Assembly: GCA_023426245.1 (NCBI GenBank)
Contig: JAFABB010000055.1
Span: 62,001-126,000, forward strand
Length of the DNA: 64,000 nucleotides
DNA from: Bacillota bacterium
GTDB lineage: Bacteria; Bacillota; UBA4882; UBA8346
Direction of reading: 5' to 3'
Shown: positions 36,197 to 43,416 of the stretch, piece after piece
Numbering within the stretch: position 1 is the stretch's first letter
Layout: the number at the start of each line of letters is the position of its first letter
Made by a program: the position numbers and the translations under genes
The notes under the pieces: model-generated
What the model was told of the DNA's origin: nothing
Database searches by the model: none
The model's input: the letters and a program-made list of their open reading frames with translations, nothing else

Positions 36197-36225
36197 TTGA
36201 CTATACGAGGTTAATGTAATATCAT
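36197..36225 (+). promoter_or_regulatory. Candidate promoter for the orphan gene at 36270
   Basis: TTGACT (36197-36202) and TATCAT (36220-36225) are 17 bases apart, with a transcription start expected about 36232. An alternative -10, TAATAT at 36217, has a spacer too short. Confidence 0.45.
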
Positions 36226-36269
36226 TTTATGTTGAAGTCGTAAATCAAAAAGGAGATCAGTCAACAACT

Positions 36270-36584
36270 ATGAAAGACAATACATTCAAGGTTATTGCAA
36301 CATACAGGAATAATAGTAGAAAAGAAGCCGTTATGATGTCGGAAACTGCCGAGAAAGCAATCGAAAAAGCAATCCTAGGAAATCATTTACCACTCAATTT
36401 TATTGATAGTTTGCCGATTTTTTGGAGAAATTATAACCCGATCGAAAAAACGCTCCATATTATTAATTCGGATCAAAACTATAAAATTGAACTCATCCAT
36501 AACAGTACCTACGAAAAATCCATTTTCAGCAATAATGACCTTTCCAATTCTGATATCACTTCGGTCGTCGTGGAGAAAGCGTAA
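36270..36584 (+). CDS. Orphan protein of unknown function
   Basis: 104 residues, A+T-rich, on the opposite strand to its neighbours. No signal peptide, membrane span or known motif is visible; the sequence is mixed polar with a predicted N-terminal beta-strand (FKVIATYRN) and a short helical segment (SETAEKAIEKAILG). AAGGAG lies 15 bases before the ATG, longer than usual, and no nearer start exists. A promoter-like pair lies 45 bases upstream, and a fold-back element with a plus-strand T-run follows as its likely terminator. It occupies the place where coaBC is usually found. Confidence 0.5.
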   Translation: MKDNTFKVIATYRNNSRKEAVMMSETAEKAIEKAILGNHLPLNFIDSLPIFWRNYNPIEKTLHIINSDQNYKIELIHNSTYEKSIFSNNDLSNSDITSVVVEKA

Positions 36585-36601
36585 TCTTTTCAGATAAAAG
36601 G

Positions 36602-36650
36602 AGGCTGTCTAAAAAGTAATTCGAAATCAATAAGAAATTGGGACAGCCCC
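36602..36650 (+). repeat. Fold-back element, family 1, copy B (short form)
   Basis: GAGGCTGTCTAAAAAG at the left and GGGACAGCCCC at the right. It shares the AAATCAATAAGAAAT stretch with copy C (53417-53521) but lacks the inner stem, so it looks like an internal deletion derivative. TTTTTG follows on the plus strand, making it a workable terminator for the orphan gene. Confidence 0.75.
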
Positions 36651-36674
36651 TTTTTGATTGTTCCCCATGAATAT

Positions 36675-36726
36675 GAAAATAAAACTTCGCCGCTTTAGGG
36701 TGTATCCTTCGGTTCGTTTTATTTTC
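36675..36726. repeat. Inverted repeat GAAAATAAAAC/GTTTTATTTTC
   Basis: Perfect 11-bp arms at 36675-36685 and 36716-36726 around a 30-base spacer that is richer in G+C than its flanks (it includes CGCCGCTTTAGGG). Confidence 0.7.
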
Positions 36727-36738
36727 ATTGATTTTTAT

Positions 36739-36866
36739 AACAGCCCTTTGAAGGGCTGTCATGCGTACTATCTAGAAAATACTTTTAACCCAGATTCTAG
36801 ATAGAAGGCCTGCCCAGCGAATCTTTATTACTTCGCTGTCCCAGCAAAGCTGGAGTGGCTGACTAT
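36739..36866 (-). ncRNA. Structured repeat element R2 (candidate RNA)
   Basis: On the minus strand: TAGTCAGCCACTCCAGC, hairpins CCAGC/GCTGG and CAGCGAA/TTCGCTG, then a perfect 10-bp stem CTATCTAGAA (36804-36795) with TTCTAGATAG (36777-36768) enclosing TCTGGGTTAAAAGTATT, and a final hairpin GACAGCCC/GGGCTGT followed by TATAAAAA. It matches R1 (27695-27843) in order and in the enclosed sequence while its stem has changed on both sides. It lies downstream of the rpoZ terminator. Confidence 0.5.
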
Positions 36867-36898
36867 TTGGAAAATCAAATGGATCCGATACTCAAAAA

Positions 36899-36923
36899 AA
36901 AACCCTTAATTGCTAAGGGTTTT
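36899..36923 (-). terminator. Rho-independent terminator after rpoZ
   Basis: AAAACCCTTA and TAAGGGTTTT form a 10-bp stem with a 5-base loop; the minus strand continues with a run of T residues. Confidence 0.9.
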
Positions 36924-36987
36924 AAAATTAAATAGAGTTAATAGAAACTTTTCACAGTAAACAGCAAGCTCTTGAATCCGATTGAAT

Positions 36988-37191
36988 TTATTTAATTCCC
37001 ACTTTGGTTCTTTCTATTTTAATCTTACCGGAATGAATTTCCCGTAGCGCTGTAGATACTGCTTTATTTGACTTTTCTTCGCTTGTTTGTTCTTCTTCAA
37101 GAATCTTGCGAGCCCGTTTAGCAGATGCTGTAACCAAAGTATACCGACTATCGACATGTGTTAAAAGCTCATCAAGCGGTGGATAAATCAT
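36988..37191 (-). CDS. rpoZ: RNA polymerase omega subunit
   Basis: 67-residue omega chain that helps to assemble RNA polymerase. MIYPPLDELL, SRYTLVTASAKRARKI and the following acidic helix are the family pattern. It is the last gene of yicC-mIHF-remA-gmk-rpoZ, 69 bases after gmk, and is followed by a terminator. Confidence 0.93.
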   Translation of the reverse strand: MIYPPLDELLTHVDSRYTLVTASAKRARKILEEEQTSEEKSNKAVSTALREIHSGKIKIERTKVGIK

Positions 37192-37260
37192 CTTATTCCT
37201 CCTTGTGTGGTCATCAAAAACGTATGTGCGTGAAACTATAGCGCAACATATGTGCTTAGA

Positions 37261-37872
37261 TTATTCGCCATAAAAATTTTTATCCAGAAATCCAGGTTCT
37301 TGGCGACTGACTTTCAACCGTTCAGACTGAATAATACATTCAATTTGCCGGCATGTCAAGTCAATTTCTCGATTTACGATAAAATAATCATATTCGGGGA
37401 CAGCCTGCAGCTCTTTGTCAATATTCTTAAGACGTAGCATAATTTCCGATTCCAATTCGGTTTTTCTGCCCATCAAACGCATTTTTAATTCACTCAGCGA
37501 AGGTGGAGCCAAAAAAATTAAAATGGCTTCTGGTAATGCTTTTTTTATCTGAGCAGCCCCCTGCACATCAATGTCGAGGACAAGATCCAAACCACCGGTA
37601 AGCATTTTTTCAACGTAAGATCTGGGTGTTCCGTAATAATGCCGATAAACTTGAGCCCATTCCAGAAAATCGCCTGCCGCGATACGTTGGGTAAACTCAG
37701 AATCTGAAAGAAAAAAATAATTTTTACCGTCAATTTCTCCCTGACGCGGGGCCCGGGTTGTGGCCGAGATCGAGTAATTTAAATTGGGTAGATAATTAAA
37801 AAGATTACTTATAACGGTATTTTTACCCACTCCCGACGGTCCAGAGACTACAATTAACAAACCGCGCGGCAT
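37261..37872 (-). CDS. gmk: Guanylate kinase
   Basis: 203-residue GMP kinase (GMP + ATP to GDP + ADP). Residues 1-20 hold the P-loop GPSGVGKNT, in which Asn replaces the more usual Gly or Ser after the lysine; SATTRAPRQGEIDGKNYFFL is the GMP-binding region. TTG at 37878 is in frame, but the ATG at 37872 has AGGAG eight bases upstream. It lies 11 bases after remA. Confidence 0.95.
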   Translation of the reverse strand: MPRGLLIVVSGPSGVGKNTVISNLFNYLPNLNYSISATTRAPRQGEIDGKNYFFLSDSEFTQRIAAGDFLEWAQVYRHYYGTPRSYVEKMLTGGLDLVLDIDVQGAAQIKKALPEAILIFLAPPSLSELKMRLMGRKTELESEIMLRLKNIDKELQAVPEYDYFIVNREIDLTCRQIECIIQSERLKVSRQEPGFLDKNFYGE

Positions 37873-37883
37873 AAACAATTCTC

Positions 37884-38150
37884 CTATTCTTCGGGGTCTA
37901 TCGATATATCTTTGGAATTTAAGCGATGAGCGACTGTTTCGGGTTGGACCGCCGAAAGAATCACATGATCGCTATCGGTAATAATAACTGCTCTGGTACG
38001 TCTACCATAAGTAGCGTCAATTAACATACCCTTGTCACGGCTTTCTTGAATAATTCTTTTGATGGGTGATGACTCGGGGCTGACAATAGCAATAATGCGA
38101 TTGGCGGAAACGATATTTCCAAACCCGATGTTGATTAGTTTAATCTCCAT
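37884..38150 (-). CDS. remA: RemA-family regulator (DUF370)
   Basis: 88 residues, with the whole family pattern: INIGFGNIVSANRIIAIVSP, SPIKRIIQE and DATYGRRTRAVIITDSDHVILSA. In Bacillus RemA is an oligomeric DNA-binding activator of biofilm matrix genes. Its place between yicC/mIHF and gmk is the standard one in Firmicutes; its targets here are unknown. Confidence 0.95.
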   Translation of the reverse strand: MEIKLINIGFGNIVSANRIIAIVSPESSPIKRIIQESRDKGMLIDATYGRRTRAVIITDSDHVILSAVQPETVAHRLNSKDISIDPEE

Positions 38151-38173
38151 AGTTTTACTTCAGGGCTCCCTTC

Positions 38174-38488
38174 TTAATTACTGCCAAGTCTCTCTATTAA
38201 AGCTTGTTTTTGGCGGTTTCCGAGGCCCTGAATACGACGGGTCTCATCAATACCGATATCATTCATGATCTTTTTTGTTTTCACTTTGCCGATACGCGGT
38301 AATGATTCTAACAAATAGACTACTCTCATTTTTGCAACCACATCGTCATTAATATTTTCAAGCACTTCTAAGATGTTAGTCTTCCCATTTTTCAGGTTTT
38401 GACGGATTTTTGCTCTTTTGCTCCTCACTTCTTGAGCTTTTTTAAGAGCTTTACGTTTTTCCTCTAGTGATAGTTTCGGTAAAGCCAT
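38174..38488 (-). CDS. mihF: Integration host factor, actinobacterial (mIHF) type
   Basis: 104-residue basic protein: a long N-terminal helix (EEKRKALKKAQEVRSKR), then a helix-turn-helix-like domain with LPRIGKVKTKKIMNDIGI and RIQGLGNRQKQALIE, as in mycobacterial IHF. It would bend DNA and help to organise the nucleoid. The ATG at 38488 has AGGAGG eight bases before it; a GTG nine bases earlier lies within that site. It sits in the yicC-remA-gmk operon, as in some clostridial lineages but not in Bacillus. Confidence 0.88.
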   Translation of the reverse strand: MALPKLSLEEKRKALKKAQEVRSKRAKIRQNLKNGKTNILEVLENINDDVVAKMRVVYLLESLPRIGKVKTKKIMNDIGIDETRRIQGLGNRQKQALIERLGSN

Positions 38489-38500
38489 TATTTTCACCTC

Positions 38501-39379
38501 CTATTCAATGTTTTGAATTTGTTCACGTATTTTCTCCAGTTCAGCTTTGAAGTTGATCACCAGTTGTGCAATAGTAATATCACTTGCCTTTGAACCGACA
38601 GTATTAATTTCCCGGTTTAATTCCTGAATTAAAAAATCCATTCGCCGGCCTATCGGTTCAGTAATTTCCAAAATTTGGTGAAATTGTTTCAAATGGCTCT
38701 CAATACGGACCAATTCTTCGGTAATGTCGGATTTATCCGCAAAAACGGCAACCTCAAGGGCCAATCGGCCTTGATCGAACTCGATTCCTTCGGTAAGTTC
38801 CATGATCCGTTTTGTTAGTTTTTCTTGATAAGCTGTAACCACTTTAGGAGCTTGTACCAACAATTCTTGACGATAATTTTCGAGGGTGGACAGTTTACCA
38901 TAAATATCGCGACATAATCCATGTCCTTCTATTTTACGGTTTTCTATTAAAGATTGCAAAGCCATATTTAGAGCTTGCCTTACATTTTCAAACAATTTTT
39001 CCTGGTCGATATCGGGTTGACGATATTCAAGAAGTTCCGGTAATGTGATCATTGTTTTGATGTCAATCTCGCCTTCAATTCCGCAATTCTCTTTCAGTTC
39101 TCGGATGACTTTCAAATAAGAACGAAGATAGGATGGGTTCAATTCTACTTGGTCATTGATGGGAGAGAGTTGCTCGATGATTACCGATATTTCGACTTTA
39201 CCCCGTGAAATCTTACCGGAGATCTCACGCCGCAATTTGTCTTCTAGAAAGCTGTAGCTTTTGGGGATTTTAAAATATAATTCTAAATAACGGTGATTGA
39301 TTGACTTAAGGTCGATCGTTACATTGAGATCTTCGCTGGAAAATGTTCCTCGACCATAACCTGTCATACTTAAAGCCAA
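38501..39379 (-). CDS. yicC: YicC-family endoribonuclease-like protein
   Basis: 292 residues, starting SMTGYGRGTF and ending with the DUF1732 domain (EELVRIESHLKQFHQI, GRRMDFLIQELNREINTVGSKA). YicC proteins are linked to RNA decay in E. coli and to stationary-phase survival. It is the first gene of the yicC-mIHF-remA-gmk-rpoZ operon, 12 bases before mIHF, and is divergent from htrA across 230 bases. Confidence 0.93.
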   Translation of the reverse strand: MALSMTGYGRGTFSSEDLNVTIDLKSINHRYLELYFKIPKSYSFLEDKLRREISGKISRGKVEISVIIEQLSPINDQVELNPSYLRSYLKVIRELKENCGIEGEIDIKTMITLPELLEYRQPDIDQEKLFENVRQALNMALQSLIENRKIEGHGLCRDIYGKLSTLENYRQELLVQAPKVVTAYQEKLTKRIMELTEGIEFDQGRLALEVAVFADKSDITEELVRIESHLKQFHQILEITEPIGRRMDFLIQELNREINTVGSKASDITIAQLVINFKAELEKIREQIQNIE

Positions 39380-39610
39380 AGTTAAATGTGCCCTTTCTAA
39401 ATTATTTATAAATATTTATGATATTCAAATCGTTGCTATTTATATTCCACTCTTTGTACCAAATTCCTCCTTTTTTCCAGGAATTTTCCGCACAAAGCGG
39501 GAACTTTTTTATCCGGGTACCGTTAAAGCAAGTATTAACAGCAAGCATTTCTAAGACAATATGGATTGAAAAAACAAAACACCTATTTCGATCCAAACGG
39601 AGGTTTAAGC

Positions 39611-40807
39611 ATGAACCGAAAGTATCTTAGCTATTTCGCAATAGCATTAATCTCTTCATTCTTTACAGCGGCTCTTTGTGTGGTTTTGTTGCCCAAAATG
39701 TATAATCCGAATAATCCTGTCCGGCTGAATTACGCAAGTCAAGCCGGCATAAAAAAAGTTGAATATCTCAATGAACAAGTCGGCAGCAACTCCATTATCA
39801 ATGCCCGGCAGAAAGCAGCCCCGTCTGTTGTCTACATTGATACCGTGGCAGTAGTAACCGCCACACCGGATATTCCTGAAGAATTTCGTGATTTCTTCCC
39901 GCCGGGACTTTTTGGCGGAGGACAACAACAAGTTCGGGGCGCCGGGTCCGGGTTCATTATCCGCTCCGATGGCTACATTTTAACCAATGAACATGTCGTT
40001 CGAAACGCCCAAAATTTGAAGGTAACTCTCCAAGGCGGCAAAAAGTTCGACGGCCGAGTTATCGGCACCGATCCTCAAACCGACTTGGCCGTTGTCAAAA
40101 TTAATGCCAAAAATTTACCTACTGCCGATTTGGGGGATTCCGACAGTTTGGTCCCCGGACAATGGGCGGTAGCCATTGGTAACCCTTATGGTTTTCATGA
40201 TACGGTTACTGCCGGAATCATCAGCGCTTTGGGACGATCAATCGATGATCCGAACAACAGGGGCTACTTGATTCAAACGGATGCAGCGATTAATCCGGGA
40301 AACAGTGGCGGTCCTTTGGTCGATCTTTCCGGAAAAGTTGTCGGCATCAATGAAGCGATCATTGCCAATGCCCAAGGTTTAGGGTTCGCAATTCCGGTCA
40401 ATTTAGCGAAAAAGGTATCGAAAGAACTGATTGAGAAGGGTAAAGTTCAACGTCCGGCCGCTCCATGGCTGGGAGTGGCTTTAACGGCGCTCAATGACCA
40501 ACTTGCCAATTATTATGGATTAACCAATCTGGAAGGCGCGATCATTCAAGTTTATTCAAACAGTCCTGCCAGTAAGGCCGGTCTTCAAAATGGCGATATC
40601 ATAAAAGAAGTAAACCATGTTAAAATAAAGAGTCCCCAGGATGTCGTCAAAGAAGTGAGTAAAGCGAAGGTTGGCGCACAAATTGAACTGTTAATTCTTA
40701 GGGATGGTACGATGCGGGTGATTAAAGTGAAGTTGGAAGCCAAGCCCCAACAATTGGAGAAGAATATCAATACCCCTAACCAAAATGGGTTGCCTTTCAA
40801 CCGCTAA
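39611..40807 (+). CDS. htrA: HtrA/DegP-like serine protease with PDZ domain
   Basis: 398 residues: an N-terminal membrane anchor (about 6-25), a trypsin-like domain with His in TNEHVV, Asp in QTDLAVVKI and Ser in GNSGGPL, and one C-terminal PDZ domain (LEGAIIQVYSNSPASKAGLQNGDIIKEVN). It degrades misfolded proteins outside the membrane. An upstream in-frame ATG at 39566 lacks a ribosome site; GGAGG lies seven bases before the ATG at 39611. An ECF sigma/anti-sigma pair follows, suggesting an envelope-stress unit. Confidence 0.94.
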   Translation: MNRKYLSYFAIALISSFFTAALCVVLLPKMYNPNNPVRLNYASQAGIKKVEYLNEQVGSNSIINARQKAAPSVVYIDTVAVVTATPDIPEEFRDFFPPGLFGGGQQQVRGAGSGFIIRSDGYILTNEHVVRNAQNLKVTLQGGKKFDGRVIGTDPQTDLAVVKINAKNLPTADLGDSDSLVPGQWAVAIGNPYGFHDTVTAGIISALGRSIDDPNNRGYLIQTDAAINPGNSGGPLVDLSGKVVGINEAIIANAQGLGFAIPVNLAKKVSKELIEKGKVQRPAAPWLGVALTALNDQLANYYGLTNLEGAIIQVYSNSPASKAGLQNGDIIKEVNHVKIKSPQDVVKEVSKAKVGAQIELLILRDGTMRVIKVKLEAKPQQLEKNINTPNQNGLPFNR

Positions 40808-40845
40808 ATTTAGTAAAAACTGTTTATACAAGTTTCATAAACTTT

Positions 40846-40854
40846 TGGTATAAT
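40846..40854 (+). promoter_or_regulatory. Extended -10 promoter of the sigma/anti-sigma operon
   Basis: TGG-TATAAT, a consensus -10 (40849-40854) with an upstream TG. The best -35 is TATACA 18 bases upstream (40825-40830), weak as expected for an extended -10 promoter. It looks like a housekeeping promoter rather than an ECF autoregulatory one. Confidence 0.65.
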
Positions 40855-40903
40855 TAAAATCAATAAAATATGAACTCTATTCCTTATGAAAGAAGGTGGA
40901 CCG

Positions 40904-41506
40904 ATGTCAAACATTATTACTGAAGCATTATCCCGAACCCAAGTCGCTCAAGATCGTACCGAAATATTTGAGAGCCTGGTAAAAACTTATGAAAAACCCT
41001 TATTTCAGTTTGCTTTTCGTTTGTGCGGAAATCACCACGAAGCTCAAGATTTATTGCAAGAGGGTTTCTTCCGGGCTTACAAATCATTTAATAAGTTTGA
41101 AGACGGTACCGCTTTTGACCGTTGGCTTTATCAAATTATTCACAACCTGTATATTGATCATTACCGAAAAAAGAAAAACCGGCCGCTGGTTTCCTCCATC
41201 GATGAACCCAGCCCGTATCTGGAAAATGAAAAACCAATCGAAATTGCCGACTGGACCAGTAATCCGGAACAGGAAGCAGTCCGTTTTGAGTTAGGTGAGC
41301 AAATTCAAGCAGGATTGGCCCAGTTGCCTACCGAATACCGTTCAGCCGTTATCCTATGTGATATTCAAGGTTTGTCCTATGAGGAAATTTCTCAAATTCT
41401 TCGGTGTTCAATAGGGACGGTTCGTTCAAGAATACACCGCGGCCGCAAAATATTGCGCCGGGTATTGCTTCCCTATGTTCAAGGTAAGGAGGTTAAAGAA
41501 AGATGA
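40904..41506 (+). CDS. ECF-type RNA polymerase sigma factor
   Basis: 200 residues with region 2 (LFQFAFRLCGNHHEAQDLLQ, FLRAYKSF-like segment) and region 4 (LPTEYRSAVILCDIQGLSYEE, IGTVRSRIHRGRKIL), resembling the SigW/RpoE group. The ATG at 40904 has AAGGTGG before it; an earlier ATG at 40886 has no site. Its stop overlaps the anti-sigma start (ATGA), the usual coupling of ECF sigma factors with their inhibitors. Targets are unknown, htrA being an obvious candidate. Confidence 0.93.
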   Translation: MSNIITEALSRTQVAQDRTEIFESLVKTYEKPLFQFAFRLCGNHHEAQDLLQEGFFRAYKSFNKFEDGTAFDRWLYQIIHNLYIDHYRKKKNRPLVSSIDEPSPYLENEKPIEIADWTSNPEQEAVRFELGEQIQAGLAQLPTEYRSAVILCDIQGLSYEEISQILRCSIGTVRSRIHRGRKILRRVLLPYVQGKEVKER

Positions 41507-41961
41507 ATTGTCAACACACCCAAAATCTAATTTCATCTTTTATTGATCATGAACTTAGCGCCGATGAAACTCGGGAATTAAGAAAACATTTATTTACTTG
41601 TCCCGAGTGTGAAAACGAGTATCAAGAATTAATCCATATTAAAGAAATTCTGGAAAATGTAATTCAGGAACCGCTTGATTTTGATCCATTGAAAAATTTG
41701 CATTCCCGTTTGGTAAACGAAGAGGACTCCTTCCTCTCGTTTTCAAACCATGGAATATGGATTCGCCGTTTGGGTATTGTCGCTGCTTGCTTCGTAATCT
41801 ATTTTGTTACCAGTACCATCCTTTTCCCTGATAACCGGAATACCATCCCGCAGCTGTCTGTCAAACGTTCCCAGTTAAAGAACACTCCGGTAGCCTGGGA
41901 TCAAAACATCTCGATTGACCAATCGGTATCGGTTTATCAAGCCTCCCTTATCTTACCTTAA
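41503..41961 (+). CDS. Anti-sigma factor with zf-HC2 domain
   Basis: 152 residues: an N-terminal zinc-binding anti-sigma domain (HLFTCPECENEY, with His and two Cys spaced HxxxCxxC), one membrane span (about 87-105, LGIVAACFVIYFVTSTILF) and an extracytoplasmic tail of about 45 residues. It should hold the upstream ECF sigma factor at the membrane until cleaved. The short outer tail has no recognisable sensor domain. Confidence 0.88.
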   Translation: MNCQHTQNLISSFIDHELSADETRELRKHLFTCPECENEYQELIHIKEILENVIQEPLDFDPLKNLHSRLVNEEDSFLSFSNHGIWIRRLGIVAACFVIYFVTSTILFPDNRNTIPQLSVKRSQLKNTPVAWDQNISIDQSVSVYQASLILP

Positions 41962-41992
41962 TCCGGTATCTTGGAAAACTATACTTAATAAA

Positions 41993-42122
41993 GGGGCTAT
42001 TGCAAAATATTTTTAAATGAATGAGATTTCACGCCTTAGCGCGCCAATATATTGCATCAATGAATATGCAAAAATGGTATATATTGTATATCTCTATCAG
42101 TAAATTTCTTTTGCAACAGCCC
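41993..42122. repeat. Fold-back element, family 2
   Basis: GGGGCTATTGCAAAA at the left is the inverted partner of TTTTGCAACAGCCC at the right, with a nested 8-bp stem (CAATATAT 42045-42052, ATATATTG 42079-42086). The design is the same as in family 1 but the ends read CTGTTGCAAAA, so it is a separate family. 130 bases, no coding capacity. It lies 32 bases after the anti-sigma stop. Confidence 0.75.
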
Positions 42123-42150
42123 GTTCTATATATCATTCAATCCAAATAAT

Positions 42151-42175
42151 ACTGCTCATTGCACAAAAGGGCAGT
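42151..42175 (+). terminator. Terminator of the sigma/anti-sigma operon
   Basis: ACTGC and GCAGT, extended by a partial C/G pair, form a short stem followed on the plus strand by CATTTTCTTTT. The stem is weak, and the fold-back element upstream may contribute. Confidence 0.5.
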
Positions 42176-42197
42176 CATTTTCTTTTGGCCAAAAAAT

Positions 42198-42225
42198 AAC
42201 CCGTCTAAGTCGTCTCAGACGGGTT
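42198..42225 (-). terminator. Rho-independent terminator after hup
   Basis: AACCCGTCT and AGACGGGTT form a 9-bp stem with a 10-base loop; the minus strand continues ATTTTTTGG. It begins 27 bases after the hup stop. Confidence 0.88.
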
Positions 42226-42251
42226 TAAAGCTTGTATTGAGTCCTTCTTAA

Positions 42252-42530
42252 TTATTTCTTGGCGACGGAATCTTTTAAAGCTTTACCGGCTTTGAATACC
42301 GGAACTTTACGGGCAGCAATTTTAATTACTTTACCGGTTTGCGGATTGCGTCCATTCCGAGCTTCTCTTTTTCTAACATCAAAGCTCCCAAAGCCAATTA
42401 ATTGGACTTTGTTGCCTTTGGTAAGAGAACCTTTGATTGCCTCCATCATTGCATCAATGGCTTTACCAGAAGCTTTTTTAGTTAATTTGGTTTTAGATGC
42501 CACTTTGTCGATAAGTTCTGTCTTAGTCAA
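42252..42530 (-). CDS. hup: HU-family DNA-binding protein
   Basis: 92-residue nucleoid protein with the HU fold: MTKTELIDKVA, GFGSFDVRKREARNGRNPQTGK (the DNA-binding arm) and a C-terminal KAGKALKDSVA. It is a single-gene unit between a candidate promoter at 42637-42664 and its own terminator. With mIHF it gives the window two nucleoid-associated proteins. Confidence 0.97.
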   Translation of the reverse strand: MTKTELIDKVASKTKLTKKASGKAIDAMMEAIKGSLTKGNKVQLIGFGSFDVRKREARNGRNPQTGKVIKIAARKVPVFKAGKALKDSVAKK

Positions 42531-42839
42531 ACAAATCGCCTCCTAAATTTAATGAACTATTGGGGTAACACCTGCATTGGCTGCAACTGTTTTTCGGACC
42601 CCCGCTAGATTAATATTCGGTAATAATTATATAAACTTTATAGTTAATTTTAGCGGTTTTGCAATTTTATAATTCTTGAAAGGCATCTTAATCCTGTCCA
42701 TATTACAATCTAATTGTTTAAACTATAACTTCATAAAGGCTCGAGAGTTTGTTGATAATCGGACTCCCCTGATAAAAAACAGTTTCACAATCTTATGCGT
42801 AAACCCCCCCTTATTTCATACACGGCAAAGAATAAAAAA
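42531..42839. other. Non-coding gap upstream of hup
   Basis: About 310 bases with no gene. It holds the candidate hup promoter and a partly paired dyad CCGCTA/TAGCGG (about 42602-42656) that spans it. Confidence 0.5.
42637..42664 (-). promoter_or_regulatory. Candidate promoter of hup
   Basis: On the minus strand TTGCAA (42664-42659) and TATAAA (42642-42637) are 16 bases apart, placing the transcription start about 100 bases before the hup ATG. Confidence 0.45.
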
Positions 42840-42862
42840 ACTACAGGTAACAATCCTGTAGT
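42840..42862 (-). terminator. Rho-independent terminator after the DUF1292 gene
   Basis: ACTACAGG and CCTGTAGT form an 8-bp stem with a 7-base loop; the minus strand continues TTTTTTATTC. Confidence 0.9.
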
Positions 42863-42944
42863 CAACGCGTTAACTCCATCAATATGATTTTTAGTCACCG
42901 GATTCGTAATTGGTAGTAAGCTCCCCAAAAGCGAAACCATCTTT

Positions 42945-43256
42945 TTATTGATTTTCCTGTTTCGTTACGGAAGGACTGTCATCTTCTTCATCGGCCTCTT
43001 CCAATTCGTCAAGTGCTTCACAGACCTTGGCAAACTCATCGTCATCTTCAATGTCAACTAGAACCTCTTCGCCTTCTTCATCTGCTTCAATACGGAAAAT
43101 CACAGCCTCTTCTTGGTCCTCCTCGCTGTCTTGTTCCTCAGGTACCATTACTGCATACTTGGCCTCGTCGACTTCCACGATATTTAATAGATTAAAGCGA
43201 TGTTCATGCCCTTCTTCATCAACCAAAGTTATCCAGTTTGTTTCTTGATCAGCCAT
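42945..43256 (-). CDS. DUF1292 protein (YrzB-like)
   Basis: 103 residues and very acidic, with the DUF1292 pattern ITLVDEEGHEHRFNLLNIVEVDEAKYAVMVP followed by runs of Glu/Asp and a Glu-rich tail. No function is established for the family; it is regularly found with ruvX in Firmicutes, as here (160 bases upstream). Confidence 0.9.
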   Translation of the reverse strand: MADQETNWITLVDEEGHEHRFNLLNIVEVDEAKYAVMVPEEQDSEEDQEEAVIFRIEADEEGEEVLVDIEDDDEFAKVCEALDELEEADEEDDSPSVTKQENQ

Positions 43257-43416
43257 TTTTATTTCCTCCTATTTATATTCATTCGCCAATTTTTTACGGC
43301 AAATTCCCTACCAAACTTTACAGTCTATGCCGGTCTGATTTAGATTATATCATTTTGGAAATTGAATTGGTTCTCTCATAATATCAATTTTGAGCTCGCT
43401 TTGCTATTTTACCCTC

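Larger units (their letters stand above)
36585..36987. other. Repeat-rich non-coding patch between the orphan gene and rpoZ
   Basis: About 400 bases holding, in order, a fold-back element (36602-36650), an 11-bp inverted repeat (36675-36726), the structured element R2 (36739-36866) and the rpoZ terminator (36899-36923). A 68-codon minus-strand frame across it (36556-36762) is not credible. Confidence 0.7.

Noticed and set aside
36556..36762. 68-codon minus-strand frame between the orphan gene and rpoZ
   Set aside because: It crosses a fold-back element and an inverted repeat and overlaps the orphan gene; no ribosome site.
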